NCBI GenBank assembly: GCA_025462865.1
Contig: JAOAPI010000032.1
Coordinates: 18,882 to 82,881 of the forward strand
Length of the DNA stretch: 64,000 nt
DNA from: Candidatus Sulfotelmatobacter sp.
GTDB taxonomy: Bacteria; Acidobacteriota; Terriglobia; Terriglobales; Acidobacteriaceae
Reading direction: 5' to 3'
Within the stretch, counting starts at the first letter, position 1; every line of letters starts with the position of its first letter. Below are positions 9,072 to 17,786 of the stretch, in pieces. The notes beneath the pieces were generated by a model that did not search any database, was not told the DNA's origin, and saw only the letters and a list, made by a program, of their open reading frames with translations. Position numbers and translations under genes: made by a program.

Positions 9072-10031
9072 ATGTCTCCTGAGACTGCGATCGCCGTATC
9101 TCACAAAGCCGCCGACCTGGAAAAGGCTCTACGCCGTGTAATTCGGGGCAAGGACGAGGTTGTCCGGCTGGCATTAGTTAGCATTTTCGCGCGCGGACAT
9201 TTACTCATTGAAGGCGTGCCGGGTGTTGGGAAAACCACTCTAGGACAAGCCCTCGCCCGCGCAATTGATTGCACGTTTCAGCGGGTACAGTTCACCAGCG
9301 ACATGCTGCCTTCCGATGTGCTGGGGATCTCGGTGTATTCGGCGCTAGAGCAGGAGTTCGAGTTCAAGCGCGGGCCGGTATTTACCAATGTACTCTTGGC
9401 GGATGAAATCAATCGAACCACTCCGAAAACACAGTCCGCGCTGCTGGAGGCGATGAACGAAGGCCAAGTCACGGTAGACGCGCATTCTTACGAACTGCCG
9501 CAGCCATTTCTGGTGATCGCGACGCAGAATCCGGTGGAGCATCATGGAACGTATCCCCTGCCTGAATCGCAGTTGGATCGTTTCCTGATGCGGGTGAGGA
9601 TGGGCTATCCGGAGGCGGCGGCGGAGCGGGAAATTTTGCGGTCACAGGCCGGCGCTGCCCACCTGCAGGATATGCGTCCGGTGCTCACGGGCGCCGACGT
9701 GCTTGAGATGCAGGAAGCGGTAAAGCGCATTCGCGTGGACGAATCTTTGGTGACCTACGCTTTGGAAATTGTGAAGCGCACGCGCGAGTCGGAATATTTG
9801 TCACTCGGAGTTTCGCCGCGCGGAGCGCAGGCGCTTTATCGCGCCGCGCAGGCCATGGCCTTTCTCGATGGCCGCAGCTTTTGTACTCCCGAAGACTTCA
9901 AACCACTGGCTGTGCCGGTCTTCGCCCACCGCATCGTAGTTAATGGAGGCTATGCCTCGACGCTGAAGAAATCGGAGCAGGCCGACCAGGTGATGCGCGA
10001 GATTGTGGAGAATGTAGCTGTACCGGTGTGA
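9072..10031 (+). CDS. MoxR family AAA+ ATPase
   Basis: This 319-residue AAA+ protein has Walker A GVPGVGKTT (residues 48-56) and Walker B LLADEINR (near 107-114). A sensor motif ATQNPVEHHGTYPLPESQLDRF and the C-terminal lid domain are present. MoxR proteins are chaperone-like ATPases that usually act with VWA-domain partners. The normal neighbours (DUF58 and VWA genes) are absent; the next gene is a DUF4149 protein. Its target therefore cannot be read from context. Confidence 0.93.
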   Translation: MSPETAIAVSHKAADLEKALRRVIRGKDEVVRLALVSIFARGHLLIEGVPGVGKTTLGQALARAIDCTFQRVQFTSDMLPSDVLGISVYSALEQEFEFKRGPVFTNVLLADEINRTTPKTQSALLEAMNEGQVTVDAHSYELPQPFLVIATQNPVEHHGTYPLPESQLDRFLMRVRMGYPEAAAEREILRSQAGAAHLQDMRPVLTGADVLEMQEAVKRIRVDESLVTYALEIVKRTRESEYLSLGVSPRGAQALYRAAQAMAFLDGRSFCTPEDFKPLAVPVFAHRIVVNGGYASTLKKSEQADQVMREIVENVAVPV

Positions 10032-10058
10032 AAACAGTTCTCAGTCGCCGCTTGTTGA

Positions 10059-10079
10059 TTCTCGGTTCTCGGTTTTCAG
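10059..10079. repeat. Heptamer array, TTCTCGG family
   Basis: Three units in 7-bp register: TTCTCGG, TTCTCGG, TTTTCAG. It fills the short gap between the moxR and DUF4149 genes. Confidence 0.6.
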
Positions 10080-10101
10080 CGTGAGGATATAATTCTCCGC
10101 T

Positions 10102-10584
10102 ATGTCCTTCCTGCGTTTTCTCATGCTGCTGTCGCTTGTCTGCTGGATTGGCGGCCTCATCTTCTTTGCTTTCGTACTCGCGCCTACCGCGTTTTCTGTT
10201 CTGCCCACGACTCACCTTGCCGGCAATGTTGTTGGGCGCGCTTTGAGCAAGCTGCACTGGATCGCGATTGTTTCCGGAATTATCTTTCTGATCAGTTCCA
10301 TGTCTTACAGCCGCCTGACCAATGGAACAGCGCACGTGTTCGCCGCTCGGCATGTGCTCTTGTGCCTGATGCTGGCGCTCACGTTGATCTCGCAATTCGG
10401 CATCATTCCACGCATGGACACTTTGCGGGCCTCGCTAGGCGAAGTGAGGGCAGTGCCGCTCGATAATCCTGAGCGAATGCAGTTTGATGCGCTGCATGTG
10501 TGGTCGACTCGGGTGGAAGGGACCATTCTGCTGCTGGGATTGATAGTGGTTTATCTCACGGCGCAGCAGCTTGCATTGCGTTAG
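10102..10584 (+). CDS. DUF4149 domain membrane protein
   Basis: This 160-residue protein has four predicted TM segments. The opening LVCWIGGLIFFAFVLAPTAF and the central LHWIAIVSG are typical of DUF4149 (TMEM205-like). The family function is unknown. It sits 70 bp after the moxR gene on the same strand with only a heptamer array between. Confidence 0.85.
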   Translation: MSFLRFLMLLSLVCWIGGLIFFAFVLAPTAFSVLPTTHLAGNVVGRALSKLHWIAIVSGIIFLISSMSYSRLTNGTAHVFAARHVLLCLMLALTLISQFGIIPRMDTLRASLGEVRAVPLDNPERMQFDALHVWSTRVEGTILLLGLIVVYLTAQQLALR

Positions 10585-10774
10585 AACGCGCGAGTTTCGG
10601 GTCGGTGCGCCGGGCTTCACCCGGGCTTGGACACCCGAGGCTGCTGTCCTATGCCAGCAGATTGTTTGTCCGCATCATGGGCAATATTGCTTTCTTCGTT
10701 TATCCTGAAATGTTGTCGAACGCTTGCTGAAGGGCATAGTGCGTCTCCACCCTAAATGCGCACCCGCATCCGCT

Positions 10775-10809
10775 GCGCTAAGAGCTAGGAGCTAGAAGCT
10801 AGAAGCTTT
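10775..10809. repeat. Heptamer array, AAGCTAG family, abutting ychF
   Basis: Units in 7-bp register: GCGCTAA, GAGCTAG, GAGCTAG, AAGCTAG, AAGCTTT. The array ends 3 bases before the ychF ATG at 10813, so it occupies the place of the ribosome-binding site. Confidence 0.8.
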
Positions 10810-10812
10810 CTT

Positions 10813-11898
10813 ATGAAAACTGGCATTATTGGCCTGCCTCAGGTGGGCAAGACATCCTTGTTTCGTATTCTCACCAAGGCGCATCTTTCGGACCAGGCGC
10901 GGGCGAACCCGCGTGAGGCGCACATTGGCGTGGCCAAAGTGCCCGACGCCCGGCTCGACCGTTTGGCTGCGCTCTACGACCCAAAGAAGCTTACGCATAC
11001 GTCGGTGGAGTACGTTGACGTCGGCGCGATTGGACAAGAGGCGTTGAAGGACAGCGCTTATGCCGCGCATTTGCGCAACGTAGATGCGCTTGCTCATGTC
11101 GTGCGGGTGTTTGACGATCCGTCGGTTCCCCACACCGGAGAGATCGATCCGTTGCGCGACATCAAGAACGTGGAATTCGATTTGCTGGTCAGCGATCTGG
11201 GCCAGATCGAGAAGCGGCTGGAGCGCCTGGAAAAAGATCTTAAAAAGATGAAGACACCCGAACTCGAGAAAGAATTCGAACTGCTCAAGCGGGCTAAGGT
11301 GCAGGTGGAGTCGGACAAGCCTTTGCGCGAAATGGAGATGACCGCGGAGGATAAGAAACGGATCAAGGGTTTCATGTTCCTGAGCGAGAAGCCGATTTTC
11401 TACGTACTGAACATCGGTGAGTCGACTGAGTTGGGAAAGGAACTGGAAGAGGCAGTGGGCAAGTACAAGCTCACGGAAATTGCGGCGCGGCCAAATGCCG
11501 CGGCCACCGCCATTTGTGGCAAAGTTGAAGCTGAACTCGCTGAGATGAGCGATGCTGATGCCGCCGAATTTCTTTCCAGCTATGGACTCACCGAGAGCGG
11601 GCTGGTGCGGCTGATTCGCACGACCTACAAACTACTGGGCCTGATATCATTTTTCACCGCAGGCGAAGATGAGTGCCGCGCCTGGCAGGTCCCTGCAAAT
11701 TCCCGGGCGCAGGAAGCGGCGGGCGCGATCCATTCAGATCTGGAAAAACATTTCATCCGCGCTGAGACAATTCGCTGGGATCAGCTGCTCGAGGCAGGAT
11801 CAGAAGCGAACGCCCGCGCGAAGGGAACTCTCCGTTTGGAAGGCAAAGATTACATTGTGCAGGATGGGGACGTGATGCATATCCGGCATTCGGGGTGA
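10813..11898 (+). CDS. ychF: Redox-regulated ATPase YchF (Obg-like)
   Basis: This 361-residue protein has a G1 loop GLPQVGKTS at residues 7-15. The G4 motif is NIGE near residue 200, the NxxE form that gives YchF its ATP preference over GTP. A coiled-coil insertion lies at about 130-165 and a TGS domain at the C-terminus (RAWQVP...DYIVQDGDVMHIR). YchF binds ribosomes and affects translation and oxidative stress responses. The G1 loop has Gln-Val and Thr-Ser where Asn-Val and Ser-Thr are usual. The upstream heptamer array replaces any clear Shine-Dalgarno. Confidence 0.96.
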   Translation: MKTGIIGLPQVGKTSLFRILTKAHLSDQARANPREAHIGVAKVPDARLDRLAALYDPKKLTHTSVEYVDVGAIGQEALKDSAYAAHLRNVDALAHVVRVFDDPSVPHTGEIDPLRDIKNVEFDLLVSDLGQIEKRLERLEKDLKKMKTPELEKEFELLKRAKVQVESDKPLREMEMTAEDKKRIKGFMFLSEKPIFYVLNIGESTELGKELEEAVGKYKLTEIAARPNAAATAICGKVEAELAEMSDADAAEFLSSYGLTESGLVRLIRTTYKLLGLISFFTAGEDECRAWQVPANSRAQEAAGAIHSDLEKHFIRAETIRWDQLLEAGSEANARAKGTLRLEGKDYIVQDGDVMHIRHSG

Positions 11899-11935
11899 GC
11901 AGTTTGCAGAACTGATATCATCCTCGCCACTGCAC

Positions 11936-12667
11936 ATGAGCGCCATTCTCATCAGCATCCTTCTGGGGCTAACCGCTGCTGCGGCTAACGTGTTCGGCGG
12001 CGCAATCATTGTGCAACGCCATTGGGAGCGACGGTATCTTCGCTACTTTGTCGCGTTGGGCGCGGGATTCATGCTGGCGACCGCCCTGGTTGAGATGGTG
12101 CCGGAGAGCCTGGAGTTGCGGGGCAGGAGCGCGGCGTTTCTCATCTTACTTGGTTATCTGATCATTCACTTTTTTGAGCACACGGTTACTCCCCATTTTC
12201 ACTTCGGTGAAGAGACTCATGAGGATGAATTCATTCATTCCCATAAGGGATATTCCGTACTGCTAGGCTTGATCATTCACACTTTTTTTGATGGCATTGC
12301 GATCGCGTCGGGATTTTTAGTGTCGAATGCGCTGGGATGGATCATCTTCTTTGCTATCTTCCTCCATAAGATTCCGGAAGGCTTCACGGTTAGTTCTGTG
12401 ATGCTGGCCAGTGGACGCAGTCGTGGGATCGCCTGGGGCGCGTCGATCATTTTGGGAGGAGCGACGCTGGCGGGAGTATTGACGATGGCGCTATTTCGGC
12501 ATCACGTCAGCGCGGGATTGCCGCTGGCAGCCGGAGTAACCATTTATGTGGCTGCTTCGGATCTAGTTCCAGAGGTAAATAAAGAGCCAGCGATGAAGAT
12601 GGCGTTGTTGGTGTTCGTGGGCGCCGGAGTTTTCTTTTTGCTGGAAATCTTGTTTCACGTGCACTGA
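11936..12667 (+). CDS. ZIP family metal transporter
   Basis: This 243-residue protein has about eight TM segments. It carries both ZIP metal-site motifs: HTFFDGIAIASG (His115, Asp119) in TM4 and HKIPEG (His144, Glu148) in TM5. A His/Glu-rich cytoplasmic loop at about residues 82-103 (HFHFGEETHEDE) likely senses or feeds metal. The family imports zinc, iron or related divalent cations. It lies 37 bp after ychF and may be co-transcribed. Confidence 0.92.
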   Translation: MSAILISILLGLTAAAANVFGGAIIVQRHWERRYLRYFVALGAGFMLATALVEMVPESLELRGRSAAFLILLGYLIIHFFEHTVTPHFHFGEETHEDEFIHSHKGYSVLLGLIIHTFFDGIAIASGFLVSNALGWIIFFAIFLHKIPEGFTVSSVMLASGRSRGIAWGASIILGGATLAGVLTMALFRHHVSAGLPLAAGVTIYVAASDLVPEVNKEPAMKMALLVFVGAGVFFLLEILFHVH

Positions 12668-12869
12668 GGTGCGCGAATGGTGAGCTTACATCCTACAAAG
12701 ATAGGAGAACACGTCAAATCACTCCGAAATCTGCTGGATGCCGTCCCTTGCGGGACTCAGTTCCAACTAACTTCAAGCGAAGACAGCGGAACAACTGGGA
12801 ACCGCGCCTTTCAATCCTAATACTCCAAAACTGTTTACAAGGTTACTGTCTACACGCAGGACGCCAACT

Positions 12870-14294
12870 CTAATTCACCGTGATGCTGACTGGTTGCGAC
12901 GGGATTCCGTTAGCGACCACGACCAGCGAACTCGCTCCGGTCTCCATTCCCGCTTGAACATCAAAGCTGGTGAAAACACTCTTAGTACCTGTAGCGACGG
13001 CCATCGTGCTGTGGTTGTGCGTTCTCGCATAAAAAACGTGGCCAGTGCTGTTATTGGTGATCCGCACCAGAGGATAGTTGGTTGCAGTCTCATACTCATC
13101 GCCGAACGCGGCAGCTTGCGACAGGCCGTTGAACTGAGTTCCGTAGATCTTGTAAGTCGATCCTCGCACCACAGTGGTGGGTGCCGAGCGGATCGTCGGA
13201 GCCCACGCAGGAGAATACGTACCAGCGGGAATGTAAACTTCGGTTCCTCCGACCAGCACCTGCCCATTGGGCAGCATCATCAAGCAACCTGGGGTTGCCG
13301 GAACAGGAGCGAGTTTGGTGCCGTCGAACTCATAGGAAGCAACTCCGCCTTCGACCAGCACATTGCCACTGGGCAAGAGCACGGCGAAGGAATCGCCGGC
13401 ATTGTCACCGTTGGGGAAATCGGGGCCAACGGACCACCCTATCGCCGGAGAGAAGACCGCGGTGTGGCCGGCACCGCTTCCGTTGCTGGTATAAGAGCCC
13501 GTCACGAAAACTGTGCCGTCAGGCCGCAAAATTGCCGGACCGATTTCTCCCGGCGGGTAGTAACAAAGCGTTCCATTAGGTCCGTAGGGGATACATCCGA
13601 ACGGCGAGGGCGAGTGCAGATCGACGATGGTGCTGCCTGCCGACGTCCATGCACCAGCCGAAAGCGAGTAAATTTCGGAGTTCGGAGCATGCTTCACGTC
13701 GGAGGTGAGGATGCTGCCATTGGGCAAGAGAGTCCAGCCTTCTTCAGCATCGAAGTCACTCTTGCCGGCGGAACGCACAGGCTGCCACGTAAGAGTGACG
13801 GGATCAAGCGCGGCCATTTGTTTGGTCAATTTGTTGCCGACCAGAAACTTACCGTTAGGAAGAACCAGCGCTGGCGAGTCTCCGATATAGCTCCAATTGG
13901 CAGGGGGCGCCACTGAAGTCCATTTATTAACCGCAGGATCGTAAATCGCGCCGAGGTTAGTGAGGGTAAAGTTTCCGTTGTTGTATTCGCCGCCTACGAT
14001 CACGAGACGTCCGTCGGCCAGGACCGCGGAGGCGAAGGCGTCAGGCACATATCCCGCGGGCAAGGTGGCGAGCTTTGTCCACGTACCGTTGACGTAGCTT
14101 CCCGTGTTATCGGGAGTGAGCTTCCACCAGTCAGAATCGCCGAAGCCCTGAGCCATCACTGTACCGTCCGTCAACTGAAACGTCAGGATGGCGCCATCTG
14201 GCGGCTGATGGTTGAGACGCTGTAATGTCTGCGCCAGCGACATGTTGCAGATGGCAAACCACAAGACCGCCGCTATCAGAAATTTGTTTCGCAA
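12870..14294 (-). CDS. Secreted kelch-repeat protein with C-terminal Ig-like domain
   Basis: The 474-residue product begins with a signal peptide (FLIAAVLWFAICNMSLAQ). Repeated kelch-type blades follow, each with a GG or VGG turn and later Trp/Tyr, e.g. LADGRLVIVGGEYNNG and LLPSGNVLVEGGVASYEF. The C-terminal 100 residues resemble the beta-sandwich domain of galactose-oxidase-like proteins (VRGSTYKIYGTQFNGLSQA). Catalytic copper ligands of galactose oxidase are not evident, so a binding or scaffold role is more likely than oxidase activity. It stands alone on the minus strand. Confidence 0.88.
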   Translation of the reverse strand: MRNKFLIAAVLWFAICNMSLAQTLQRLNHQPPDGAILTFQLTDGTVMAQGFGDSDWWKLTPDNTGSYVNGTWTKLATLPAGYVPDAFASAVLADGRLVIVGGEYNNGNFTLTNLGAIYDPAVNKWTSVAPPANWSYIGDSPALVLPNGKFLVGNKLTKQMAALDPVTLTWQPVRSAGKSDFDAEEGWTLLPNGSILTSDVKHAPNSEIYSLSAGAWTSAGSTIVDLHSPSPFGCIPYGPNGTLCYYPPGEIGPAILRPDGTVFVTGSYTSNGSGAGHTAVFSPAIGWSVGPDFPNGDNAGDSFAVLLPSGNVLVEGGVASYEFDGTKLAPVPATPGCLMMLPNGQVLVGGTEVYIPAGTYSPAWAPTIRSAPTTVVRGSTYKIYGTQFNGLSQAAAFGDEYETATNYPLVRITNNSTGHVFYARTHNHSTMAVATGTKSVFTSFDVQAGMETGASSLVVVANGIPSQPVSITVN

Positions 14295-14507
14295 AAAGAC
14301 ACCCCCGAGTCGAATGGATGAATAGGGCTGGTAGAGAGTTCAGCGACGCAGTCCGTCCGACAGAGTACTACACTTCCAGACGGTTAAGAGCATGGCGCCT
14401 GAGATTTGACGCAGCATTTACAAAACTTTGGACGCACTGGAGACTTAATTCTCTGACGGCCGGAACCGAGGTGGAGAAAGACGCACGAATTCCATAGGGA
14501 ACACGCT

Positions 14508-15749
14508 TCAGTCAACGGTGTGCTTGGCGGTATATCCGTCCCGGGCGACAACCTCGATCTTCTGCTCTTTGCCCTTCTGGTCCTTCACTTTCAGAGGACC
14601 GCCATCCGGCGCTATCACCTGCACCTTCAGCTTGCGGTAAGTGCCGTCGAGCTTGCTGTTCGTAGGGTGGTAGGACAGTGAATATTGATTGCGGATATCT
14701 TTGGAAATATCGCCGAACAACTCCGGCAACTCGGCTTCGAAACGCGGGAAGTAGGCGCGACCGCCAGTCATCGCGGCGAAGGTGCGCATTTCGTTATCCC
14801 CCTGCAAGTAGTCCATTTGACCAACGGGAATGCCCATGCCGTGGGGTGCAGAGCGGCCGCGCGCCTCATAATATTCCCGGACGATGAATCCTATACTGAC
14901 AGGAAAGATTGTCACATCCTTTGTGTCTTTCACTTTTTTCATGATCTTGTCCAGGGTAAGTTTGCTGAACGTGTCGATTCCCGTAGTGACCAGAATGACG
15001 TATTTCTTTCCCTCCACGCGGTCTAAACGATCGAGCGTGTCATACAAGGCGTCAAAGAGATTGGTCTCGGAAAATCCGGGGATGCGTAACTGGTTCAGCG
15101 CTCCATAGACTGCTTTCTTGTCCTGAGTGAAATCTACAAGGATGTGGGGTTGCATATCGTAATAAGTGACCGCGACCCAGTCGTCTTTCTTAAGCGAATT
15201 CGCGAAAGCATAGGAAGCTTGCAGCGCCTGCAACATGAAGACGTAATTGGTCGATGCGAATTCAACCAGCAGCACTGCGGTAATCGGCGCCTGCGATACG
15301 TTGAAGTTGCTGATCTGCTGCTGCGATCCGTCTTCGAAGAGACGGAAGTTATCCTTCCTCAAGCCAGGAATAAACTGGCCGCTCTTGGTTGTCACCAGAA
15401 CATCCACGTTCACGAGGGGCACATTCACCTTGATGGAGTAGTCGGGCAAGCCCTCGACCTTAGCGGGCGACGTCGGCGGAGGCGGAGGAGGGGGCGTTTC
15501 AGTCTTCTTCTTCGGGATGGCGTAGGGGCCGACGTCACCGGTGGGGCCACCCGCTTCGGAGGGGGCGTCCTGCCTGGGCTTTCCATTGTTATCCTGCGGC
15601 GCGGTTTGCGCTGTCGCTGGCGACTGGTCCTGAGCCGACATTGGACCGATCGTGCAAAGCAAGAATAGTGAAGCAGCCAATATCGGGATCAGGCGGGTAA
15701 GATTGTGAGAATGCAGACTCAGGGTCATGACCTTTCGTTTGGGCAACAT
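14508..15749 (-). CDS. Secreted VWA-domain protein, acidobacterial VWFA-related type
   Basis: The start at 15749 has AGAGG five bases upstream and leads into a signal peptide ending near IGPMSAQ. A Pro-rich linker (PPPPPPPTSP) follows, then the VWFA-related domain of the TIGR03436 type (VPLVNVDVLVTTKSGQF, GLRKDNFRLFEDGSQQ). The metal-ion-dependent adhesion site is altered: the DxSxS position reads E163-F-A165-S-T167. These proteins are abundant in Acidobacteriota and presumed surface-exposed. A longer frame starts 42 bases upstream but lacks a ribosome-binding site. Confidence 0.9.
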   Translation of the reverse strand: MLPKRKVMTLSLHSHNLTRLIPILAASLFLLCTIGPMSAQDQSPATAQTAPQDNNGKPRQDAPSEAGGPTGDVGPYAIPKKKTETPPPPPPPTSPAKVEGLPDYSIKVNVPLVNVDVLVTTKSGQFIPGLRKDNFRLFEDGSQQQISNFNVSQAPITAVLLVEFASTNYVFMLQALQASYAFANSLKKDDWVAVTYYDMQPHILVDFTQDKKAVYGALNQLRIPGFSETNLFDALYDTLDRLDRVEGKKYVILVTTGIDTFSKLTLDKIMKKVKDTKDVTIFPVSIGFIVREYYEARGRSAPHGMGIPVGQMDYLQGDNEMRTFAAMTGGRAYFPRFEAELPELFGDISKDIRNQYSLSYHPTNSKLDGTYRKLKVQVIAPDGGPLKVKDQKGKEQKIEVVARDGYTAKHTVD

Positions 15750-15941
15750 GGCAACCTCTGTAGAAAAGCAGATAAAGACCGTTTGGAGCAAAAAATCCCT
15801 GTGCTAGTATAGACGCAAGGATTCGCGATTGGGATGTTTTGCCCGGCTCCCAGTATTCCCCCTCCTGGCAACGACTTACAATCTGGCGAAATCTAATTTC
15901 CGTAAAAGCGGAACTTCTCTAGTTCTGCCGGGTACTGGTGC

Positions 15942-17768
15942 ATGAAAAAATTTGCTTTTGCGGTTCTCTTCGCTTCCCTGTCTTTTACCCTCTTCTCGTC
16001 TGCGCAAACAGCGCCAGCCTCTTCTGCGCAGAACCCTAAAACAATTGGGGTTAGCCAGATTCACGCCGGGATGCGGGGAGTAGCTTATACCGTGTTTGAA
16101 GGTGTGAAGCCGGAAGCTATGGAAGTGGAAGTTTTGGGCGTGCTGCACAACGTGAATGGGCCGAAGGGCGACATTATTCTGGTGCGACTGCACGGGCAAA
16201 AGGTCGAGTACACAGGCGTTGTGGCGGGCATGAGCGGGAGCCCAGTCTATTTCGATGGCAAACTGGCCGGCGCCATTGCGTTTCGCATTGGAGAATTCTC
16301 GAAGGAGCCGATTGCCGGTGTAACGCCGATCGCTGACATGCTGGAGATCAGCGCGCTGGATCGTTCGCCCGCAGAGGAGACTTCCGCCATCAGGCCCTTG
16401 GGGATTTCGGTCGCGGGCAAGACCAGCGGGCCGGGAGAGAGTTTTCCTTTGCCTGGATCGGCGCCGGATTCCGCAGGAAAAGGTTTCGCGAATTACCTGA
16501 AGCCGATTGATACGCCGCTGGTTTTTAATGGATTTTCGGAGCAGGCGGTTCAGCTTTTCGCAGGGCAACTTGGCGCTGCGGGAATCGTTCCGGTAATGGG
16601 CGCGGGATCGGTTAGCAACGAGAAACAGCCTGAGCCGCTCGAAGGCGGGTCAGCCATAAGCGCGATTCTGGTGCGCGGCGACATGGATATTGAGGCGACC
16701 TGCACCGTGACTTATGTGGATCCTCAGCGCTTGCTGGCTTGCGGACATCCTCTGTTACAGTTTGGCTCGGTCGATCTGCCCATGAATAAGGCGGAAGTTT
16801 TGGCGACGCTTCCCTCGCCGCTCAACGCTTTTAAGATCGTGAATACGACCGAAGCGGTGGGAACGTTTGTTCAGGATCGGCATACCGGCATCATGGGCGT
16901 GTTCAACCGTCAACCAGAGATGGTTCCGGTCACGCTGAGCATTCACAGCAGCACGGGAGTGAAGCAGTTCCATTACGAAGTGCTGAATAATCCAAAGCTG
17001 ACGCCAGTCGCTCTGATGGTGACGGTGTTCAACGCGCTGCATGGCGTAAATGAGTTCGGCGAAGAGATCACTTACCGTCTCGCAGGAAGTATTGGGGTAA
17101 AAGGATTTCCCGAGGTAACGATGCGCAACATGTTTGCTCCGGCAGAGAATGCGCAGCCGGCCGCGATGCAGGCGGCGATTTCGCTGGGAGAACGTTTCGG
17201 ACGTATCTATGACAATCCTTACAACGCTCCGGCGATTGCGGGCGTGAAGCTCGATTTCGACCTGGTTCGGGAACGGCGCTGGGCGCGATTAGAGAGCGCT
17301 CGCACCAGCGTGACGGAAGCTCGTCCCGGGGAAGAAATTATGCTTGAGACAGTGCTGGCTCCTTACCGCGGCGAGCGCATTGTGCAGCAGATTCCAGTGA
17401 AGATTCCGACCTCGGCAAGCAAAGGCACACTCCGCATTCTGGTAAGCGATGGCGAGACTTTGGATCGCGTGGGGCACGGAACTCCGGCGTTCGGGAGGAA
17501 GCTTGATTTGGCTTCTACGATCGCGCTGCTGAACAAAGAGCACTCCAACAATCGTGTCTATGTTTCGCTGCTCGAAGCTGATCCTGAGGCCCGTGTCGCC
17601 GACAAAGTAATGCCTACTCTGCCAATCTCCATCATGAACGTGATGGATGGCATGCGGGGCAATCAGGAGATGCTGGTTTCCGGTGAATCGAACGTGGACG
17701 AAACGGCGACCGCTCCGCTGGATTATGTGGTTTCGGGAGCGCAGTTGTTGACGGTCACGGTGAAGTAG
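15942..17768 (+). CDS. Secreted SpoIVB/S55-like serine peptidase domain protein
   Basis: A signal peptide (residues 1-20) is followed by an S55-like domain with IHAGMRGVAYTVFEG and the serine motif GMSGSPVYFDGK (Ser98 and Ser100). A second conserved block, LLACGHPLLQFGSVDLPM, lies near residue 265. The S55 family includes SpoIVB, which cleaves signalling proteins in sporulating Firmicutes. The acidobacterial homologues are exported and their substrates are unknown. The C-terminal 250 residues are beta-rich and unassigned. It is divergent from the VWA gene with 192 bp between. Confidence 0.85.
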   Translation: MKKFAFAVLFASLSFTLFSSAQTAPASSAQNPKTIGVSQIHAGMRGVAYTVFEGVKPEAMEVEVLGVLHNVNGPKGDIILVRLHGQKVEYTGVVAGMSGSPVYFDGKLAGAIAFRIGEFSKEPIAGVTPIADMLEISALDRSPAEETSAIRPLGISVAGKTSGPGESFPLPGSAPDSAGKGFANYLKPIDTPLVFNGFSEQAVQLFAGQLGAAGIVPVMGAGSVSNEKQPEPLEGGSAISAILVRGDMDIEATCTVTYVDPQRLLACGHPLLQFGSVDLPMNKAEVLATLPSPLNAFKIVNTTEAVGTFVQDRHTGIMGVFNRQPEMVPVTLSIHSSTGVKQFHYEVLNNPKLTPVALMVTVFNALHGVNEFGEEITYRLAGSIGVKGFPEVTMRNMFAPAENAQPAAMQAAISLGERFGRIYDNPYNAPAIAGVKLDFDLVRERRWARLESARTSVTEARPGEEIMLETVLAPYRGERIVQQIPVKIPTSASKGTLRILVSDGETLDRVGHGTPAFGRKLDLASTIALLNKEHSNNRVYVSLLEADPEARVADKVMPTLPISIMNVMDGMRGNQEMLVSGESNVDETATAPLDYVVSGAQLLTVTVK

Positions 17769-17786
17769 CTCCGAGGGACACCAAGC

